A stretch of DNA of 64,000 bases from Arcobacter acticola (lineage in GTDB: Bacteria > Campylobacterota > Campylobacteria > Campylobacterales > Arcobacteraceae), in contig NZ_CP042652.1 of assembly GCF_013177675.1 (NCBI RefSeq), positions 248,001-312,000 of the forward strand. The letters run 5' to 3'. The notes below the pieces were generated by a model. It saw nothing but the letters and a program-made list of their open reading frames with translations, ran no database searches and had not been told where the DNA came from. The position numbers and the translations under genes are program-made. Shown in pieces: positions 27,269 to 36,631 of the stretch (the stretch's first letter is position 1; every line of letters starts with the position of its first letter).

Positions 27269-29088
27269 TATTCTTTTCCTTCATAATCTTTAAAAATTGT
27301 TGCACCAAGTTCTGCATTAGAAATATTTTCTCTTATAGTATTAAATAAAAATCTTCCATATGTAATACCATTATTTAATTCAACTTTATTATTCTTTATT
27401 CTTTTAATAAGTTCTTCACTTGACTCTTCAAGTGCTAATTTACCATTTTTAACATCCAAACAAAGCATATCACCATTTCTAATATTATTTATCATACCAC
27501 CTTCAACTGCTTCAGGTGTTAAATGTATTGCACTTGGTACTTTTCCAGAAGCTCCTGACATTCTTCCATCTGTAACTATTGCTACTTTAAACCCTTGATT
27601 TTGTATTAATCCCATAATCGGAAGTAATCCATGAAGTTCAGGCATACCATTTGCTTTTGGACCTTGGAATTTAACTACAGCAATAAAATCTTTATTTAAT
27701 TCGCCCCTTGAAAATGCCTCTTTTAACGCACTTTGTGTTTCAAACACTATTGCTGGAGCTTTTATATATAATTGAGATTCTTTTAAAGCAGATGTTTTAA
27801 TTACAGATCTTCCTATATTTCCTTTTAATAATTTTAATCCGCCCTCTTTACTATAAGGATTTTCAATTGAACTAATTACCTCATCATTTCTAGAAATATT
27901 GCAATCTTTTTGAAAAACAAGTTTACTATCTATTAATTTTGGTTCAACACAATAATCATCTAATCCAACACCCATAATAGTTTTTACATCATTATGAACA
28001 AGTCCTGCTTTTATAAGCTGAGAGATAACAACTCCCATTCCTCCTGCATCTCTAAAGTGATTAACATCTAAACTACCATTTGGATACATTTTGCATAAAA
28101 GAGGAGTTACTTTTGAAATAGCATCAAAATCATCCCATGTTAAAGTAATTCCTGCTATTTTTGCCATTGCAATTAAATGTATAGAATGATTAGTTGAACC
28201 ACCAGTTGCCATAAGTCCAACAATTGCATTTACAAAACTTTTTTCATCAATAATATCTGCTAATGCATAGCCATCTTTTTTAACTAAATTTAAAATCTGT
28301 ATTGAAGCCTCTTTTGTTAACTCTGTTCTTAAAGGCGTATTTGTATTTACAAAAGATCCATTTGGAAGTTGTAAACCCATCATTTCTAGTAACATTTGAT
28401 TTGAATTTGCAGTTCCAAAGAATGTGCAAGTTCCACAACTATGATAAGATTGTGCTTCTACTTTTAGAAGTTCATCTTTGTTTATTTCACCTTGTTCAAA
28501 GGCTTCTCTTTTTTTAGCTTTTTCTGAATTTGAAATACCAGAAGGCATAGGGCCAGAAGGTATAAATACAGCTGGTAAATGTCCAAAACTTAAAGCCCCC
28601 ATTAAAAGCCCTGGAACAATTTTGTCACAAACACCTAGATAAACAGCTCCATCAAACACATTATGAGATAAGCCAATTGCTGTTCCCATTGCTATATTAT
28701 CCCTTGATAATAAGCTTAATTCCATTCCTTCTTTACCTTGAGTAATTCCATCACACATTGCTGGAACACCACCTGCAACTTGTGCCGTTGCTCTATTTTT
28801 AAGTAATTCTTCTTTTATAATACTAGGATAATTTTTATAAGGTTCGTGAGCTGATAACATATCATTATAAGCACTTACTATTGCAATATTTGCAATTTCC
28901 ATATCCATTAAAAGTTCTTTTTCTCCATCACTCATTGGAGCAATTGTATGAGCTAGGTTACTACAACCCATTTTGTTTCTATTCATACCTTCAAATTTAG
29001 ACTGTTCTATCATGTCAAGATAAATTTTTCTATTTGTTTTTGATCTTTCTATTATATTATTTGTAACTTCTTGGATAATCTTATTCAT
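27268..29088 (-). CDS. edd: 6-phosphogluconate dehydratase
   Basis: A 606-residue Fe-S dehydratase of the IlvD/Edd family, converting 6-phosphogluconate to KDPG, the defining step of the Entner-Doudoroff pathway. Cysteines for the cluster are in AMCDGITQG and HSCGTCTFFGTANSNQM; TGGSTNHSIHLIA and VTDGRMSGASGKVPSAIHL are family motifs. Length equals the E. coli Edd. The start overlaps the end of pgl by eight bases. Confidence 0.94.
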   Translation of the reverse strand: MNKIIQEVTNNIIERSKTNRKIYLDMIEQSKFEGMNRNKMGCSNLAHTIAPMSDGEKELLMDMEIANIAIVSAYNDMLSAHEPYKNYPSIIKEELLKNRATAQVAGGVPAMCDGITQGKEGMELSLLSRDNIAMGTAIGLSHNVFDGAVYLGVCDKIVPGLLMGALSFGHLPAVFIPSGPMPSGISNSEKAKKREAFEQGEINKDELLKVEAQSYHSCGTCTFFGTANSNQMLLEMMGLQLPNGSFVNTNTPLRTELTKEASIQILNLVKKDGYALADIIDEKSFVNAIVGLMATGGSTNHSIHLIAMAKIAGITLTWDDFDAISKVTPLLCKMYPNGSLDVNHFRDAGGMGVVISQLIKAGLVHNDVKTIMGVGLDDYCVEPKLIDSKLVFQKDCNISRNDEVISSIENPYSKEGGLKLLKGNIGRSVIKTSALKESQLYIKAPAIVFETQSALKEAFSRGELNKDFIAVVKFQGPKANGMPELHGLLPIMGLIQNQGFKVAIVTDGRMSGASGKVPSAIHLTPEAVEGGMINNIRNGDMLCLDVKNGKLALEESSEELIKRIKNNKVELNNGITYGRFLFNTIRENISNAELGATIFKDYEGKE

Positions 29089-29779
29089 TGTAATATACCT
29101 CTATTTGTTTTTTTTCATTTTTTAAAACTGCAGATATAGGTGAAAGTAAAAAATCATTCTCTTTTAATGCTTTTTCGTATACTTCTTTTTTATTTTTACC
29201 TTGAATATGTAAATATATATTATCTGCTTTCAAAATAGCACTTAAAGTTAAACTCATTCTTGTATGTTTTGCTGTTGAAGGAGTCATACTTACACAATAC
29301 TTTTCATTATTTAAATCAATTCCATCTTTTAATTTTTCATTATTTGGAAAAAGAGAAGCAGTATGAAAATCATCTCCCATACCTAAAATAAGTACATCAC
29401 ATGGAAACAACTTATTTTTAACCAAAGTTGAGCAAATATCAATAGATTTTAAAGGATCTAAATTTTCTTGATACAAAGGGATAAATAAAGCTTTTGAGGC
29501 CTTATCTTTTAGTAAATATTCTTTTACTAATTTTGCATTACTATCTTCATGCTTACCATCAAGCCATCTTTCATCAACTAAACCAATTTTTACCTTATTC
29601 CAAGAAATATCAAAAGTTCTCAATTTTTCAAAAAGAGGTTTTGGAGTATTTCCACCTGATACAAGTAAAACTGCTTCACCTTTTTTTTCTATTGCTTTTT
29701 CCAATTTATCAATTATTGTTTTTGAAAAATCTTCAATTAAAGTTTTTTGATTTGTAAAGGTATAAAAATTAGTGTTCAT
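29081..29779 (-). CDS. pgl: 6-phosphogluconolactonase
   Basis: A 232-residue lactonase of the DevB/SOL type that hydrolyses 6-phosphogluconolactone. LLVSGGNTPKPLFEKL, KIGLVDERWLDGKHEDSNAKLV and LILGMGDDFHTASLFPN are the three family blocks. I prefer ATG 29779 (MNTNFYTFTNQ) over 29794 because GGAAGAG stands just before it. It overlaps the 3' end of zwf by 11 bases, so the genes are coupled. Confidence 0.9.
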   Translation of the reverse strand: MNTNFYTFTNQKTLIEDFSKTIIDKLEKAIEKKGEAVLLVSGGNTPKPLFEKLRTFDISWNKVKIGLVDERWLDGKHEDSNAKLVKEYLLKDKASKALFIPLYQENLDPLKSIDICSTLVKNKLFPCDVLILGMGDDFHTASLFPNNEKLKDGIDLNNEKYCVSMTPSTAKHTRMSLTLSAILKADNIYLHIQGKNKKEVYEKALKENDFLLSPISAVLKNEKKQIEVYYNE

Positions 29780-31054
29780 GCCAAACTCTTCCATCTTTTG
29801 CCATCATTGACACAACACTATTTGGACCATTTGTTCCTGCTTTATATGTTTCCATTGGAGTGATATTATTTTGCCATGCAGATATAATTTTATCAGTCCA
29901 TTTCCAAGCAGCTTTAACTTCATCCAGTCTCATATATAAAGTTGGATTAGCTCTTATTACATCTAAAAGTAATCTTTCATAAGCTTCATTTTTTCTTACA
30001 AAACTTCTTGGGGGATTTAATTCTAAACTAACTTCTTGAAGTTTCATCTTTTCATCAAGTCCTGGTATTTTATGCATAAGATTAAGTGTAATACTTTCAT
30101 CTGGGTAAAAAGATATTACTAATTTATTTGGCATTGTATAATTATCAAAAATTGAATATGGAATAGATTTAAACTGTATTACAATTTCAGAATTCTTACT
30201 TGACATTCTTTTACCAGTTCTTATATAAAAAGGTGTATTACTCCATCTAAAATTATCAATAAAAATTTTTAAAGCTACAAAAGTTTCTGTATCACTTGTA
30301 GATTTACCATCATCCAAATAACCTTGAACTTCTTTTCCATCAATTGTTCCTGCTACATATTGTGCTCGAACAGTATGATCTTTCATATCTTTTTCTTCAA
30401 TATTTCTAAGTGAATTTAAAACTTTTAATTTTTCATCTCTTATTGCATTTGGGTCAAGAGAGTGAGGTGGTTCCATGGCAAGTAAACAAACTAATTGCAT
30501 AAGATGGTTTTGAACCATATCTCTCATCGCTCCATATTCATTATAAAATTCCCATCTACTTTCAACACCTACACTTTCTGATAGTGTAATTTGTATATGA
30601 TCAATATTATTTGCATCCCATAAAGGTACAAACATTTTATTTGAGAATCTTAAAGCTAAAAGATTTTGAACAGTATCTTTACCTAAATAATGATCAATTC
30701 TGTAAATTTGTTCTTCTTTGAAATACCCTAAAACTTTTTCATTAATTTCTTTTGAAGAATCTAAATCTTTTCCAATAGGTTTTTCTAAAACAACCCTTGA
30801 ATTTTCACTTATTAATTTATAATCATTTAGTGATTTACAAATAGTTTCATAAAAATCTGATGAAGTTGAGAAGTAAAATATTCGTTCTTCATTTTGATTA
30901 TTTTTTAATAAATTTTCTAAATTTTTAAACGTTTTTTCTTCTTTAAAATCAATATGGCAGTATTTAATCAAATCTTCAAATTTTTTAGATTTTTCTTCAT
31001 CAAATAATTCTTCTGAATTTAAAAATATTTTCAATTTCTCTTTTATTAAATTTA
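29769..31054 (-). pseudogene. zwf: glucose-6-phosphate dehydrogenase, 5' end removed by IS4 copy 2
   Basis: Residues from VNLIKEKLKIFLNS to the C-terminus match glucose-6-phosphate dehydrogenase, including the substrate site RIDHYLGKDTVQN and VLEKPIGKDLDSS. The family N-terminus with the NADP-binding G-x-x-G-D-L-A motif (about the first 60-70 residues) is missing; the frame runs into the IS4 end at 31055. A TTG at 31034 is the best remaining start but would give 421 residues against about 490. Without the dinucleotide fold the product should be inactive. The lost 5' part is not next to either IS4 copy. Confidence 0.87.
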
Positions 31055-32540
31055 CTCAACTTTCGCACATAGATTCCACTAAATTCATGAACTAAAGTTG
31101 ATAAATAAAGCCCATAAGTAGGCACTTTTTAGTATAATTAAGTTACCACTAACATCATTATAAAGGTCTATCTTATGGAACTTGCAAATTATATAGAAAC
31201 TGCTATGAAGAGCATATTAAAAAATCCAATTTACGAAGTGTTATCAGAAATAAAAATCACAAAAATACTGAAACAAAGTAATTTTGTTAAGAGAGAAGTT
31301 GGATATCCACCATTTCAAATAATTTTACACTTTCTTTATATGCTTGTTATGCAAAAAAGACAATCAACTTTTATAAAAAATAGTGATAAGGCTTATGGTA
31401 AAGATGTATATTATAGATTTATCAAAGAGAAACGTTATAACTGGCGTAAACTTTTATTGTTAAGTGCTACAGAACTTTTAAAAAAGATAAAGCCATTGCA
31501 TAAAAATGGTGAGTATCGCTTACTAATTATCGATGATACAGTAGAACCAAAAAGAGGTAAATTTATTGAAGGTACTTGTAAATATATCTGGAGTAATAAA
31601 GAGCATAGAAGTATTAATGCACTAAATATCGTGTCTCTAAATTATGCAGATTCACACTCAACATTTCAATTAGATTTTTCTATAAAGATGAATGATAGTA
31701 AAAGAAAATCTACATCAGATTTCACAGCAAAATTGCATCATAGAAGTAACGCATATCAACGTAAGCGTGAAATTATTAAAGGTAAGAATACTCTAGCTCT
31801 TGAGATGTTAGAAAGAGCATTAGATAATGGAATTGATGCTGATTATCTACTTGTTGATAGCTGGTACGCTAAACCAAATTTTATAAAAGAAGCAAATACT
31901 TTAGGAATGCCTGTAATTGCAAGACTTCCAAATAATAAGCTCATTTGGAACTTCAAAGGTAAATATAAAACTCTAAATGCAATATATGATAGTTTAAAAA
32001 ATATTCGTCACAAATATAGCGGTAAACATGGAAAGATATCTTATAAATATTTCGATTCAGTTTTAGAACTTGGTACCCTTGGTAAAGTTAAATTAGTATT
32101 TTTACACACTGGAAAAGATTTATTAGTTTTTATATCAACAGATATAAGTATTTCAGGTAAAGAGATTTTAGAAACTTATAAAAAGAGATGGAATATTGAG
32201 CAAGGTTATAAAGATCTAAGACTCTTGTTTGGCTTAGGAAAAGAAGAAAATCGTATCTATGAAGCACTTATTGGAAAAATCACTCTTTCAATGTTTACCT
32301 ACAATATTGTAAGCTATATCAATCGCATAAAGCATGAGCCACAAACACTAGGAGAACTTTTTAGAGATTTAGAGTGCGAACTTGAAACACTGGCAATTTC
32401 AATGCAACTTTTTATTCAAATACTTACAAAAATCTCTGAAATCCAAAATGTTGTCAAGGATAATAAAGATTTATTTCAAATTATCGCAGTGATAAGTGCT
32501 TTCACTCAAAAAGAGTTAGGTTTTATGTGCGAAAGTTGAG
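31055..32540 (+). mobile_element. IS4-family insertion sequence, copy 2
   Basis: A 1486-bp element with the same 17-bp perfect ends as copy 1 (CTCAACTTTCGCACATA at 31055-31071 and its complement at 32524-32540). The left flank is truncated zwf; the right flank is the promoter of the TraT-like gene, whose -10 box starts 41 bp from the element. No target duplication is seen, pointing to a deletion or rearrangement after insertion. Confidence 0.92.
31175..32539 (+). CDS. IS4-family transposase (copy 2)
   Basis: A 454-residue DDE transposase, identical to copy 1 except Val for Ile in LYMLVMQ. The same acidic motifs (IIDDTVEP, LVDSWYAKP, RWNIEQGYKDLR) are present and the frame is intact. Its upstream control region within the element contains a TATAAT box (about 31133-31138). 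Confidence 0.93.
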   Translation: MELANYIETAMKSILKNPIYEVLSEIKITKILKQSNFVKREVGYPPFQIILHFLYMLVMQKRQSTFIKNSDKAYGKDVYYRFIKEKRYNWRKLLLLSATELLKKIKPLHKNGEYRLLIIDDTVEPKRGKFIEGTCKYIWSNKEHRSINALNIVSLNYADSHSTFQLDFSIKMNDSKRKSTSDFTAKLHHRSNAYQRKREIIKGKNTLALEMLERALDNGIDADYLLVDSWYAKPNFIKEANTLGMPVIARLPNNKLIWNFKGKYKTLNAIYDSLKNIRHKYSGKHGKISYKYFDSVLELGTLGKVKLVFLHTGKDLLVFISTDISISGKEILETYKKRWNIEQGYKDLRLLFGLGKEENRIYEALIGKITLSMFTYNIVSYINRIKHEPQTLGELFRDLECELETLAISMQLFIQILTKISEIQNVVKDNKDLFQIIAVISAFTQKELGFMCES

Positions 32541-32555
32541 TAAAAATTAAAAAAA

Positions 32556-32587
32556 GAGTCATTTGAGAGTCATTTGAATTGTATAAT
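32556..32587 (+). promoter_or_regulatory. tandem 11-bp box and -10 element of the TraT-like gene
   Basis: GAGTCATTTGA occurs twice head to tail (32556-32566, 32567-32577), followed after four bases by TATAAT (32582-32587). The same tandem box, at the same distance from a TACAAT, precedes the cas6-like gene. Direct repeats of 11 bp next to a -10 element are the usual layout of OmpR/PhoB-type response regulator sites. Confidence 0.6.
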
Positions 32588-32618
32588 TATTGTGAAAATA
32601 TATTTATTAGGAGAATTA

Positions 32619-33395
32619 ATGAAAAACATAAAAAAATTTGGTTTAAGTATCGCTCTTGCTTCAGTACTTTTTAGTGGTTGTGCAACAACTGAATTACAAA
32701 CTAATGCAAAAATGACACAAAGTGTGTTTATTAATCCAGTGGCTAAAGATAAAAGATTAATATTTGTATCGAGTAAAAATACAAGTGGGCAACAAATAAA
32801 TCTTGAGAAAACAATATTAAATGAATTAGAAGCTAAAGGTTATACTGTTGTTGATGATCCAGAAATGGCTACATATGTTTTGATGATGAATATATTATAT
32901 TGTGATAAAAAACAAGAAAATAATGCAGCAGCGGGAGCAGTTGGAGCGGGAGCTTTAGGTGCAGGAATTGGAGCGTATAATAATAAGGGATTCGGTGCGA
33001 GTGCTGGAATTGGATTGGGTGCAGCATTAGTTGGAGGATTAATCGCTAAAGCTACTGAAGATACAATTTTTCAAATGCAAGTTGATATTGTAATCAGAGA
33101 AAAAGCAAAAGGAAAAGTATATGCATCAAATACAACGGCAGCTGGACAAGCAAGCGTAAATGATTCAAGAAAAGCTGGATTTATGAATGGTTTTGGAGGT
33201 CAAATTAAAAATGCAAATGCATCAGGACAATTAAACTCAAATATTGCAAATGCAAATTCACAACAATATGAAACAGATTATATTGAACATAAAACTATGC
33301 TATTTGCAGAAGCAACAAAAATGAACCTAACATTACCAGAAGCTACACCAATTTTAGAAAAGCAAATATCTAGTCAAATTGCAGGATTATTTTAA
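32619..33395 (+). CDS. TraT-like outer-membrane lipoprotein
   Basis: A 258-residue lipoprotein. The signal peptide ends in a lipobox (VLFSGC, Cys about 22), followed by ATTELQTNAKMTQSVFI, resembling the start of mature TraT. A glycine/alanine-rich hydrophobic stretch (AAAGAVGAGALGAGIGA and GIGLGAALVGGLIA) matches the TraT membrane region. TraT proteins mediate surface exclusion on plasmids and complement resistance; chromosomal relatives have unknown roles. I start at ATG 32619 after AGGAG, since the lipoprotein signal begins there. Transcribed alone from the tandem-box promoter. Confidence 0.78.
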   Translation: MKNIKKFGLSIALASVLFSGCATTELQTNAKMTQSVFINPVAKDKRLIFVSSKNTSGQQINLEKTILNELEAKGYTVVDDPEMATYVLMMNILYCDKKQENNAAAGAVGAGALGAGIGAYNNKGFGASAGIGLGAALVGGLIAKATEDTIFQMQVDIVIREKAKGKVYASNTTAAGQASVNDSRKAGFMNGFGGQIKNANASGQLNSNIANANSQQYETDYIEHKTMLFAEATKMNLTLPEATPILEKQISSQIAGLF

Positions 33396-33533
33396 AATAT
33401 TATTTTCAATTTATCCTACCTTTAGAGGTAGGGTAATACACATATCAGAAAATAAATCTTCAAATTGAGAATAAAACCAACCAAAAGCCAAATTTTAGTA
33501 TAATCAAAAACTTTTAAATTCAAGGTTTGATAA

Positions 33534-34292
33534 ATGACTACAATAATAAGAGAAAGCTCAACTCGTATAAAAACAGGAATCGTTTTAATCATTGGTATGT
33601 TAATACTAGGTTATATAGATTCATATTTTCTATTTTGGTTAGTATTTGGAATTATGCTAATGATTTCAATATCTGAATCAAAAAAACTTTTTGGTTTAAA
33701 AAGTGATAGTATTTATGTATATACATCGCTTTTATGGCTTACTGCATACTTCTATCCAATGCCAGAAGATTTGATTTTTATTGTTGCAATTGGTTATGCA
33801 TCACAATTAGCATATAAGAAAACTTTAAATCAAAAACTGTTTTTACCTCTTTTATACCCAACTGCGTCATTTATATTTTTATTAACATTATATAGTGAAT
33901 ATGGGGTTATGACTCTTTTATGGTTACTTATTATTGTAGCAAGTACTGATATTGGTGCGTATTTCATAGGAAAAGGATTTGGGAAAACACAATTTTGTGA
34001 AACAAGTCCAAATAAAACAATTGAAGGTGTTATCGGTGGAGTTGGGTTTGCTGTAATTTTAGGTTCAATTTTCTCTATTAATGAAGTTGGTATTGTAGGA
34101 GCTATTGTTGTTTCATCTATTGTTTCTTTTACTTCTATTTTTGGGGATTTATTTGAATCTTACTTAAAAAGAGAAGCCGGAGTTAAAGATAGTGGAACAC
34201 TTTTACCAGGACATGGGGGTGTTTTAGATAGAACAGATGGTTATTTATTTGGAGCAATTGTAATGTTGGTTCTACTTAGGATAATCATTTGA
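33534..34292 (+). CDS. cdsA: phosphatidate cytidylyltransferase
   Basis: A 252-residue integral membrane enzyme making CDP-diacylglycerol from phosphatidate and CTP. About seven hydrophobic helices are visible, and the C-terminal signature is present (SFTSIFGDLFESYLKREAGVKDSGTLLPGHGGVLDRTDG). It heads an operon with dxr, whose TTG start overlaps the cdsA stop as TTGA. The cdsA-dxr order is common in bacteria. Confidence 0.93.
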   Translation: MTTIIRESSTRIKTGIVLIIGMLILGYIDSYFLFWLVFGIMLMISISESKKLFGLKSDSIYVYTSLLWLTAYFYPMPEDLIFIVAIGYASQLAYKKTLNQKLFLPLLYPTASFIFLLTLYSEYGVMTLLWLLIIVASTDIGAYFIGKGFGKTQFCETSPNKTIEGVIGGVGFAVILGSIFSINEVGIVGAIVVSSIVSFTSIFGDLFESYLKREAGVKDSGTLLPGHGGVLDRTDGYLFGAIVMLVLLRIII

Positions 34293-35356
34293 TACTTCTA
34301 GGAAGTACAGGTTCTATTGGTGTAAATACTTTAAATATTGCACGTAAATTTAATCTAAATGTTGAGGTATTAGTAGCTGGAAGAAATATTCAGTTACTAA
34401 ATCAACAAATCAAAGAATTTAATCCAAAAATTGTTGTTATTGATAGAGTTGAAGATATTCATCTTGTTTGTCATAACAATGTTTTATTTGGACAAGAAGC
34501 TATTTTGCAAGCAATTGAGCAAAGTACTTCAAGTACAGTTGTAAATGCTCTTGTTGGATTTTTAGGTTTAAAACCTACATTAAAAGCCATAGAATGTGGT
34601 AAAAAAATAGCACTTGCAAATAAAGAATCTTTAGTAGTTGCTGGAAAATTTATAGATCAAACAAACTTAAAGCCAATAGATAGTGAACACTTTGGTCTTT
34701 GGTATTTATTACAAGATAAAAAAATGGATTCTATGATGGTAACAGCTAGTGGAGGTTCTTTTAGAGATTATCCTTTGGATCAATTAAAAAATGTATCTAT
34801 TAAAGAAGCACTTGCCCATCCAAATTGGTCAATGGGAAATAAAATCACAATAGATAGTGCAACAATGACTAATAAAATGTTTGAATTAATGGAAGCAGCT
34901 TGGCTTTTTGATATTAGAAAACTTGATGCAGTTATTGAAACAAAATCATTAATTCATGCTTTTATAAATTTTGCTGATGGTAGTACGACAGCTCATATTG
35001 CAAATGCTTCTATGCAACTTCCTATTGCTTATGCAATTTTAGGAAAAGTTGATGAAGAGATTTTAAAACCTGTTGATTTAGTAGAAGTTGCATCTTTAGA
35101 ATTTAGAAAAATAGAAACATCAAGATATCCAATTTGGGAAATAAAAGATGAAATACTAAATAATCTTGATTTAGGTGTAGTATTAAATGCAGCAAATGAA
35201 ATAGGTGTTGCCAAGTTCTTAAACTCTGAAATAGGGTTTTTAGATGTGGCTAAGATTTCATTAAATGCAATAAATAAGTTTAATAATGTAAAAGTTAATA
35301 GCTTAGATGAAATTTTTGAGATAGATAAAGAAGTGAGAAAATACTGTGAGTCTTGA
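34289..35356 (+). CDS. dxr: 1-deoxy-D-xylulose 5-phosphate reductoisomerase
   Basis: A 355-residue NADPH enzyme for the second step of the MEP isoprenoid pathway. LLGSTGSIGVNTL binds NADPH; LANKESLVVAG, DSEHFGLW (metal-binding Asp and Glu), TASGGSFRD and HPNWSMGNKITIDSATMTNK are canonical. TTG start at 34289, translationally coupled to cdsA. Its 3' end overlaps the following small gene by 11 bases. Confidence 0.94.
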   Translation: MILLGSTGSIGVNTLNIARKFNLNVEVLVAGRNIQLLNQQIKEFNPKIVVIDRVEDIHLVCHNNVLFGQEAILQAIEQSTSSTVVNALVGFLGLKPTLKAIECGKKIALANKESLVVAGKFIDQTNLKPIDSEHFGLWYLLQDKKMDSMMVTASGGSFRDYPLDQLKNVSIKEALAHPNWSMGNKITIDSATMTNKMFELMEAAWLFDIRKLDAVIETKSLIHAFINFADGSTTAHIANASMQLPIAYAILGKVDEEILKPVDLVEVASLEFRKIETSRYPIWEIKDEILNNLDLGVVLNAANEIGVAKFLNSEIGFLDVAKISLNAINKFNNVKVNSLDEIFEIDKEVRKYCES

Positions 35357-35630
35357 TTTACTAATTCCCTTTGGAATACTTCTTATAATGGTTATATATT
35401 TGATTTATTCAAGAAATAGTTTCGAAAAAGATATAACTTCATTATATGAAAAAAAATTTGATGAATGGAAAAAACATAGTACAATAGAAGTAGAAAAAAC
35501 TTCACACAAAGAACTAGTTGGTTTAGTTTATAAAACTGATTATAAAGTGTCTATTGAATTATTAGATGAAAATGTTCAATCCGCATTAACTAGAGGAAAG
35601 TTTGAAGTATCTAATATAAAGGATAAATAA
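35346..35630 (+). CDS. hypothetical single-helix membrane protein, 94 aa
   Basis: A 94-residue protein with one N-terminal membrane helix (LLIPFGILLIMVIYLIYS) and a charged soluble tail containing EKKFDEWKKHSTIEVEKTSHKELVGLVYK. GTG start inside the end of dxr; its stop overlaps the next start by one base, so it is part of the operon. I do not recognise a family. Topology suggests a small inner-membrane protein with a cytoplasmic domain. Confidence 0.7.
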   Translation: MSLDLLIPFGILLIMVIYLIYSRNSFEKDITSLYEKKFDEWKKHSTIEVEKTSHKELVGLVYKTDYKVSIELLDENVQSALTRGKFEVSNIKDK

Positions 35631-36055
35631 TGAAATATTTACTTTTATTAATGATTTTTTTATCATTTCTAGATGCAAGAATATATAGAGATAGCACACG
35701 AGAAGTAGTTATAGATGATAGTTCTAAACTTATGTGGCAAGATGATATTTCTGTTATAAAAACTTTAAAAGATCATGATATTGCAGAAACTTATTGTAAA
35801 AACTTACAATATAAAGGCTTTGATAATTGGCGATTACCTGAAATTGAAGAGTTTGAATTAATAGTTGATAAAAAGAATACAAAGAATTATATAAATAAAG
35901 CATTTAAATATAATGTACCAGATGGATATTGGGCTTTAAAATCTCATTGGAGAACACTTTGGTTTTATGCTGATTATATGCATTTTATAAGTGGAACTGC
36001 ATATTATGATAGTCGTCATAAAACTAAATATGTTAGATGTGTAAGAAATTATTAA
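35630..36055 (+). CDS. exported DUF1566-like protein
   Basis: A 141-residue protein with a short signal peptide (residues 1-16). The mature part has LMWQDD, YCKNLQYKGFDNWRLPEIEEFELIVD and a terminal YVRCVRN, the W-R-L-P and C-V-R-x motifs of DUF1566/Lcl domains, a C-type-lectin-like fold found in surface proteins. Two Cys may pair. Probably periplasmic or surface-exposed; ligand unknown. Sits within the cdsA operon. Confidence 0.75.
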   Translation: MKYLLLLMIFLSFLDARIYRDSTREVVIDDSSKLMWQDDISVIKTLKDHDIAETYCKNLQYKGFDNWRLPEIEEFELIVDKKNTKNYINKAFKYNVPDGYWALKSHWRTLWFYADYMHFISGTAYYDSRHKTKYVRCVRNY

Positions 36056-36064
36056 AAGGATAGT

Positions 36065-36631
36065 ATGTTGAGTAAAAGGGTTTTAATACTTCATGGACTT
36101 GGAGGAAGTGATTTCCCCCATTGGCAAGCACAATTAGCAAGTGATTTAATAAAAGAGAATTATATTGTTTCATTTCCAGCTTTTCCTTCAAGAGATAATC
36201 CAAAACTACAAGAGTGGAAAGAATTTTTAAAAAAAGAGTTAGCTCATTTCAAACCTGATATTGTAGTTTGTCATTCATTGGCAAATATTTTATGGTTTCA
36301 TACCTGTGATGAACTAGATATAAAGCTTGATAAACTAATGTTAGTTGCTCCCGTTTCAAAAAATAGAAGTATAGAAGAAGCTAAAACATTTTATCCTTAC
36401 CCACTAGCAAAAGATTTAAAAGCAACTGAAGTTATAATGGCAGCTTCAACTAATGATCCATATATGAGTATTGAAGAAGCAATAGAGCTTCAAACAAATC
36501 TAAATATTGGAATGAAAATCATGGAAAATGCAGGACATATAAATGCAGCTTCTGGATTTGGAAAACTTGATTGTGCCCTTGATTGGATAAAAAGAGAAGA
36601 AGAATGCAAAATAAATGAAGAGTTGAAATAA
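36065..36631 (+). CDS. RBBP9/YdeN-family serine hydrolase
   Basis: A 188-residue alpha/beta hydrolase. [15 protein letters not shown] at the N-terminus, the nucleophile elbow CHSLANILW, an acid in ASTNDPYMS and the catalytic His in [12 protein letters not shown] fit the RBBP9/YdeN family. Physiological substrate is unknown. The ATG at 36065 follows AAAAGGA; the stop shares a base with the tsaD start (TAATG). Confidence 0.82.
   Translation: MLSKRVLILHGLGGSDFPHWQAQLASDLIKENYIVSFPAFPSRDNPKLQEWKEFLKKELAHFKPDIVVCHSLANILWFHTCDELDIKLDKLMLVAPVSKNRSIEEAKTFYPYPLAKDLKATEVIMAASTNDPYMSIEEAIELQTNLNIGMKIMENAGHINAASGFGKLDCALDWIKREEECKINEELK

Noticed and set aside
32574-32618. Longer TraT-like start at 32574
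   Set aside because: It would put extra residues before the lipoprotein signal and start inside the tandem regulatory box; ATG 32619 has a good AGGAG.
33415-33432. Terminator after the TraT-like gene
   Set aside because: CCTACCT/AGGTAGG forms a seven-bp stem, but no T-run follows on either strand; left unassigned.
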